64,000 bases of DNA. Origin: Owenia fusiformis (lineage: Eukaryota > Annelida > Polychaeta > Sabellida > Oweniidae). Shown in pieces: positions 61,291 through 64,000 of the stretch. Location: positions 27,889,915 to 27,953,914 of the forward strand of contig CAIIXF020000001.1 in the NCBI GenBank assembly GCA_903813345.2. The letters are read 5' to 3'. The notes under the pieces were generated by a model. It was given only the letters and a program-made list of their open reading frames with translations, was not told the DNA's origin and did no database searches. The translations under genes were made by a program, and so were the position numbers. Every line of letters begins with the position of its first letter. Position 1 is the stretch's first letter.

Positions 61291-62132
61291 TAGATCCATT
61301 TTCTCATGTACATACATGTAAAACATTTCAGGGAAATCGCAGTAAGAATTTTCTTAATAGCCCGAGCAATATTCTTATATGTGCGTACATGCTAAAAAAT
61401 ATTTTGGAGCTGTTAAGAGCTCTAGTCTTATTTCTAGCATTATTCTGAATGGCCCCAGTATTATTTCAAGTTTTTACACATGCAAAATTTTTTTTGATCC
61501 ACAATATGTAGAAATTTAGAAATCAAACATTCAAACACTGAAAGATATACACTGTTATAGTGAATATATTAGTGTTTAAATGTTTGATTGAGGTATAAAA
61601 AAAATTGTTACAGTACAGTGTATGTAACAATTTTTTGTTACACCTCAAATAATATTCCTAGTATGTACAAACATGTTATAAAATTATTTCGAAACCTGAC
61701 GAAGCTAATGTGAACTCTATAGTATTACATAAACACAGGGGTTTCACTAGAATTTCTCACAACAGGCTAAATAAAAGAAAACAACAGGAAAAATTTATGG
61801 AAATCATAAATTTAACATGGAAAAGTTGAAAAATCCCTGAAAACAACAGGCGATTTTGTGAAAACAACAGGTGAAAATTGCCTCTTGCTTGCTGCTAATG
61901 AAAACCCAGTCAACATATCTTAAAAATCAAATAATATCTTGAGTCCGATATATAATGATTTTATTAATGAATCCGCTTAATGATCCTAGGGGCTTCCCCA
62001 GAGTTTTCCACTCAGGTCAGCCTAACCCTTTGTTGCACACAAGTGATCAAACTGGCAAATGCATTGTATGTTATACTCCTCATAATACATATTTTTCACA
62101 TTAATCTTTTGAAATGGACCTATTTTATTTAC

Positions 62133-62378
62133 AGTGGAGTGAAGAAAGGGCAGCAAGAGGATCTTTTCACAGATGATGTGACAGATACAGAGCTGCTGCA
62201 AGCAACAGGAGATGTGGTCCTTCAATCGTTTCCCAAATCCCAAAGTCCCCCAAGGTCGGATAATTATTTTAAGCATTCAATACCTTTAAAGGTAGAGATG
62301 GACGCAATACTATCGAGCACAACTTCTGGACCTAGATCTGAGAACCTGTTCCTCTGTACATGGAGGTTGGGACATTAG
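62133..62378 (+). CDS. Unrecognised exon-like coding segment
   Basis: After a good acceptor (ttttatttacag), a frame of about 80 codons encodes GVKKGQQEDLFTDDVTDTEL and a Ser/Pro-rich stretch, ending at a TAG after RLGH; a possible donor (TTTAAAG/GTAGAG) lies inside. It follows the right copy of the element protein in the same direction and may be a later exon of that element. No known domain is recognised. Confidence 0.3.
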   Translation, partial: SGVKKGQQEDLFTDDVTDTELLQATGDVVLQSFPKSQSPPRSDNYFKHSIPLKVEMDAILSSTTSGPRSENLFLCTWRLGH

Positions 62379-62739
62379 TGAAAGGTAGGGTAACACTTCC
62401 CATCTACAGATGTCCCCGGGGCTCAACATCGCTTGCGTCTTTTCACAATCATACCAGGTGAGTTTCTTATTTGGAATATTCTGAAGAAATTAAAGGCCCC
62501 ATTTAAAATTCAAATATTTGAAGATTACAAAGTGGGCAACCTATCTAAATAGTTTTTTAAGTCATAAAAAGTAATATTTAAATGATTAAAACTATATATC
62601 CAAACTTGACGGGGCCTTTATCTATTTGATAAATAATTTTGTAGTGTCTGACAATGCAGACTGTCCCAGAGAATTTTTTAAATATTAGCATATGTGAATA
62701 CTGCTTTGATGGGGTCTTAAAATATATATAATATAATAT

Positions 62740-63420
62740 TATTATCCCATCGAACGAAGTTCGGAGGGATATAGGGAATGCCTCCGTCCGTACGTACATC
62801 CATCCGTCTGTCCGTCCATCCGGGCAATAACTCAAATACCGTTGGCCCGATTTTGTTCATATTTGGTATGTGAATACTATAAGCATTGCACACTGTCCTA
62901 TGACACTTTTGGTAGAAGGTGGCCATTTTGAAAAATGGCCGCCATTTTAATGTATTTTACCATAACTCGAAAAGTAGTGGAGCGATTTTGTTCATATTTG
63001 GTATGTGAATACTATCAGCATGGCACACTGTCTTATTACACTTTTGGTAGAAGGCGGCCATTTTGAAAAACATTTTGAAAAATGGCCGCCATTTTAACGT
63101 ATTTTACTATAACTCGGAAAGTAGTGGAGCAATTTTGTTCATATTTGGTATGTGAATACTATAAGCATGGCACACTGTCCTATGACACTTTTGGTAGAAG
63201 GCGGCCATTTTGAAAAACATTTTGAAAAATGGCCGCCATTTTAACGTATTTTACTATAACTCGAAAAGTAGTGGAGCGATTTTGTTCATATTTGATATGT
63301 AAATACTTTAAGCATGGCACATTGTCTAATAAAACTTTGGGGAGTAGTCGGCCATTTTGAAAAATGGCCACCATTTTTATGTGTGTTATTTTACAAGTAC
63401 GTGTGCGATTTTTCAAAAAT
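62740..63420. repeat. Tandem repeat, about four 135-147 bp units
   Basis: The unit contains ttttgttcatatttggtatg, gcacactgtcctatgacact and aaaatggccgccattttaa. Starts near 62851, 62986, 63133 and 63280 give periods of 135, 147 and 147 bp. A ccgtccgtccatccg-type patch precedes it at about 62780-62822. Minus-strand frames through it are repeat artefacts. Confidence 0.85.
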
Positions 63421-63627
63421 TTTAGAGGTGGCTACTTAAAAGCATATTATTTCTTCTGATGACAACTTGGCTTGTGAGCAACCATTTTGAAAATGATGGC
63501 CTTTCTGGTGTGTTGTTTTATGATATTTGCGCTTCGTTTGTAAAAATGCCAGCCATTTCTGTTCGATGGGATTCGCTACGCTTTGGCTTTGCCGTTGTTC
63601 TGGTTATGTATATTATTATTAAAATGT

Positions 63628-63978
63628 TTAAAAATGATTGAACTTTACTTTAAGGAACCAGGGCCAGTGCCTTGCATTTCCGGAAGGTTTAGCAAGGTGG
63701 AATGAGCACAGGGTCCATGCAGCAATCTCATCTAGCCATCCTTCCACTAAGACACTCTGCTGCAAAGTGCAGTTGGCTAGTTTAGGCTTAATGTGTTTGA
63801 TGTAGAAATAGCTCCAGAAATAGTTCACCCCTCTCAGGAAGGACACAGGTATGTAAACAAGGTTGAAATTACTGTTGACCTCCCACCACCTGCCATAGCT
63901 TGAAATACAGTGTGGGTCATATCTACTCAACAGTAGTTTAAAATTTAGAACCTGATATACTCTGTTCAAGATGGCCAC
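63628..63978 (-). CDS. Unrecognised 116-codon frame, possibly coding
   Basis: The frame is less AT-rich than its surroundings and encodes a Trp-, Tyr- and Leu-rich sequence with VEGWLDEIAAWTLCSFHL. No family is recognised and no splice partners can be identified inside the window. It may belong to a mobile element or to a gene continuing past the right edge. Confidence 0.25.
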   Translation of the reverse strand: MAILNRVYQVLNFKLLLSRYDPHCISSYGRWWEVNSNFNLVYIPVSFLRGVNYFWSYFYIKHIKPKLANCTLQQSVLVEGWLDEIAAWTLCSFHLAKPSGNARHWPWFLKVKFNHF

Positions 63979-64000
63979 TAATTATCAAAATGTGTTTTGT

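Larger units (their letters stand above)
59507..61640 (+). repeat. Right arm of a giant inverted duplication
   Basis: This is the reverse complement of 58231 down to about 56005, mostly with a few percent divergence. It lacks the family A insertion but has a family B MITE (60646-61111) that is absent from the left arm. About 60 bp present here near 60300-60360 (around ttagtgttagagtctagc) is missing from the left arm. The outer boundary is approximate. Confidence 0.85.

Overview
This is a 64 kb piece of an AT-rich animal genome. It has spliced genes with canonical GT/AG introns, dense interspersed repeats and one nearly intact non-LTR retrotransposon. The best taxonomic clue is a neuropeptide gene encoding a dibasic-flanked, amidated peptide of the F-x-A-x-R-amide type. 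That is the protostome, and particularly lophotrochozoan/molluscan, form of tachykinin-related peptide. A bivalve or other lophotrochozoan is my best inference; the species cannot be fixed from the sequence.

Four host genes can be assembled exon by exon with matching splice phases. (1) A tachykinin-related peptide precursor on +, 8.9-22.1 kb, 3 coding exons, 142 aa. (2) RCC1L (WBSCR16-like mitochondrial RCC1-repeat protein) on -, 33.7-25.5 kb, 10 exons, 461 aa. (3) A mitochondrial 4-hydroxybutyrate/acetyl-CoA-type CoA-transferase on +, 36.1-42.3 kb, 9 exons, 499 aa. (4) A secreted class C beta-lactamase-like serine hydrolase on +, 47.9-59.1 kb, 5 exons, 530 aa, with a TATA box. RCC1L and the CoA-transferase are divergent neighbours and both look mitochondrial.

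Mobile DNA fills the rest. Intron 2 of the peptide gene holds an antisense CR1-like LINE (11,616-15,664). It has a 12-bp target duplication, a 16-nt poly(A), a 2A ribosome-skipping motif near its N-terminus and a single in-frame stop. Two short element families carry 8-bp target duplications and share TTACT...AGTAA ends. A third 8-bp-TSD family has TAGCC...GGCTA ends. G-rich families with CA...TG ends appear to make 5-bp duplications. Several long palindromic elements are present, one of 2.1 kb in RCC1L intron 6.

The most unusual structure is a giant inverted duplication (about 2.1-2.2 kb arms, 56.0-58.2 and 59.5-61.6 kb) that flanks the last exon of the beta-lactamase-like gene. Each arm carries a fragment of an unrecognised protein-coding element. 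Each arm has received a different small transposon that is absent from the other arm, so each arm preserves the other's pre-insertion site and the 8-bp target duplications can be read directly.

No complete tRNA or rRNA gene and no CRISPR array was seen. Most short open frames are shadows or repeat-derived.
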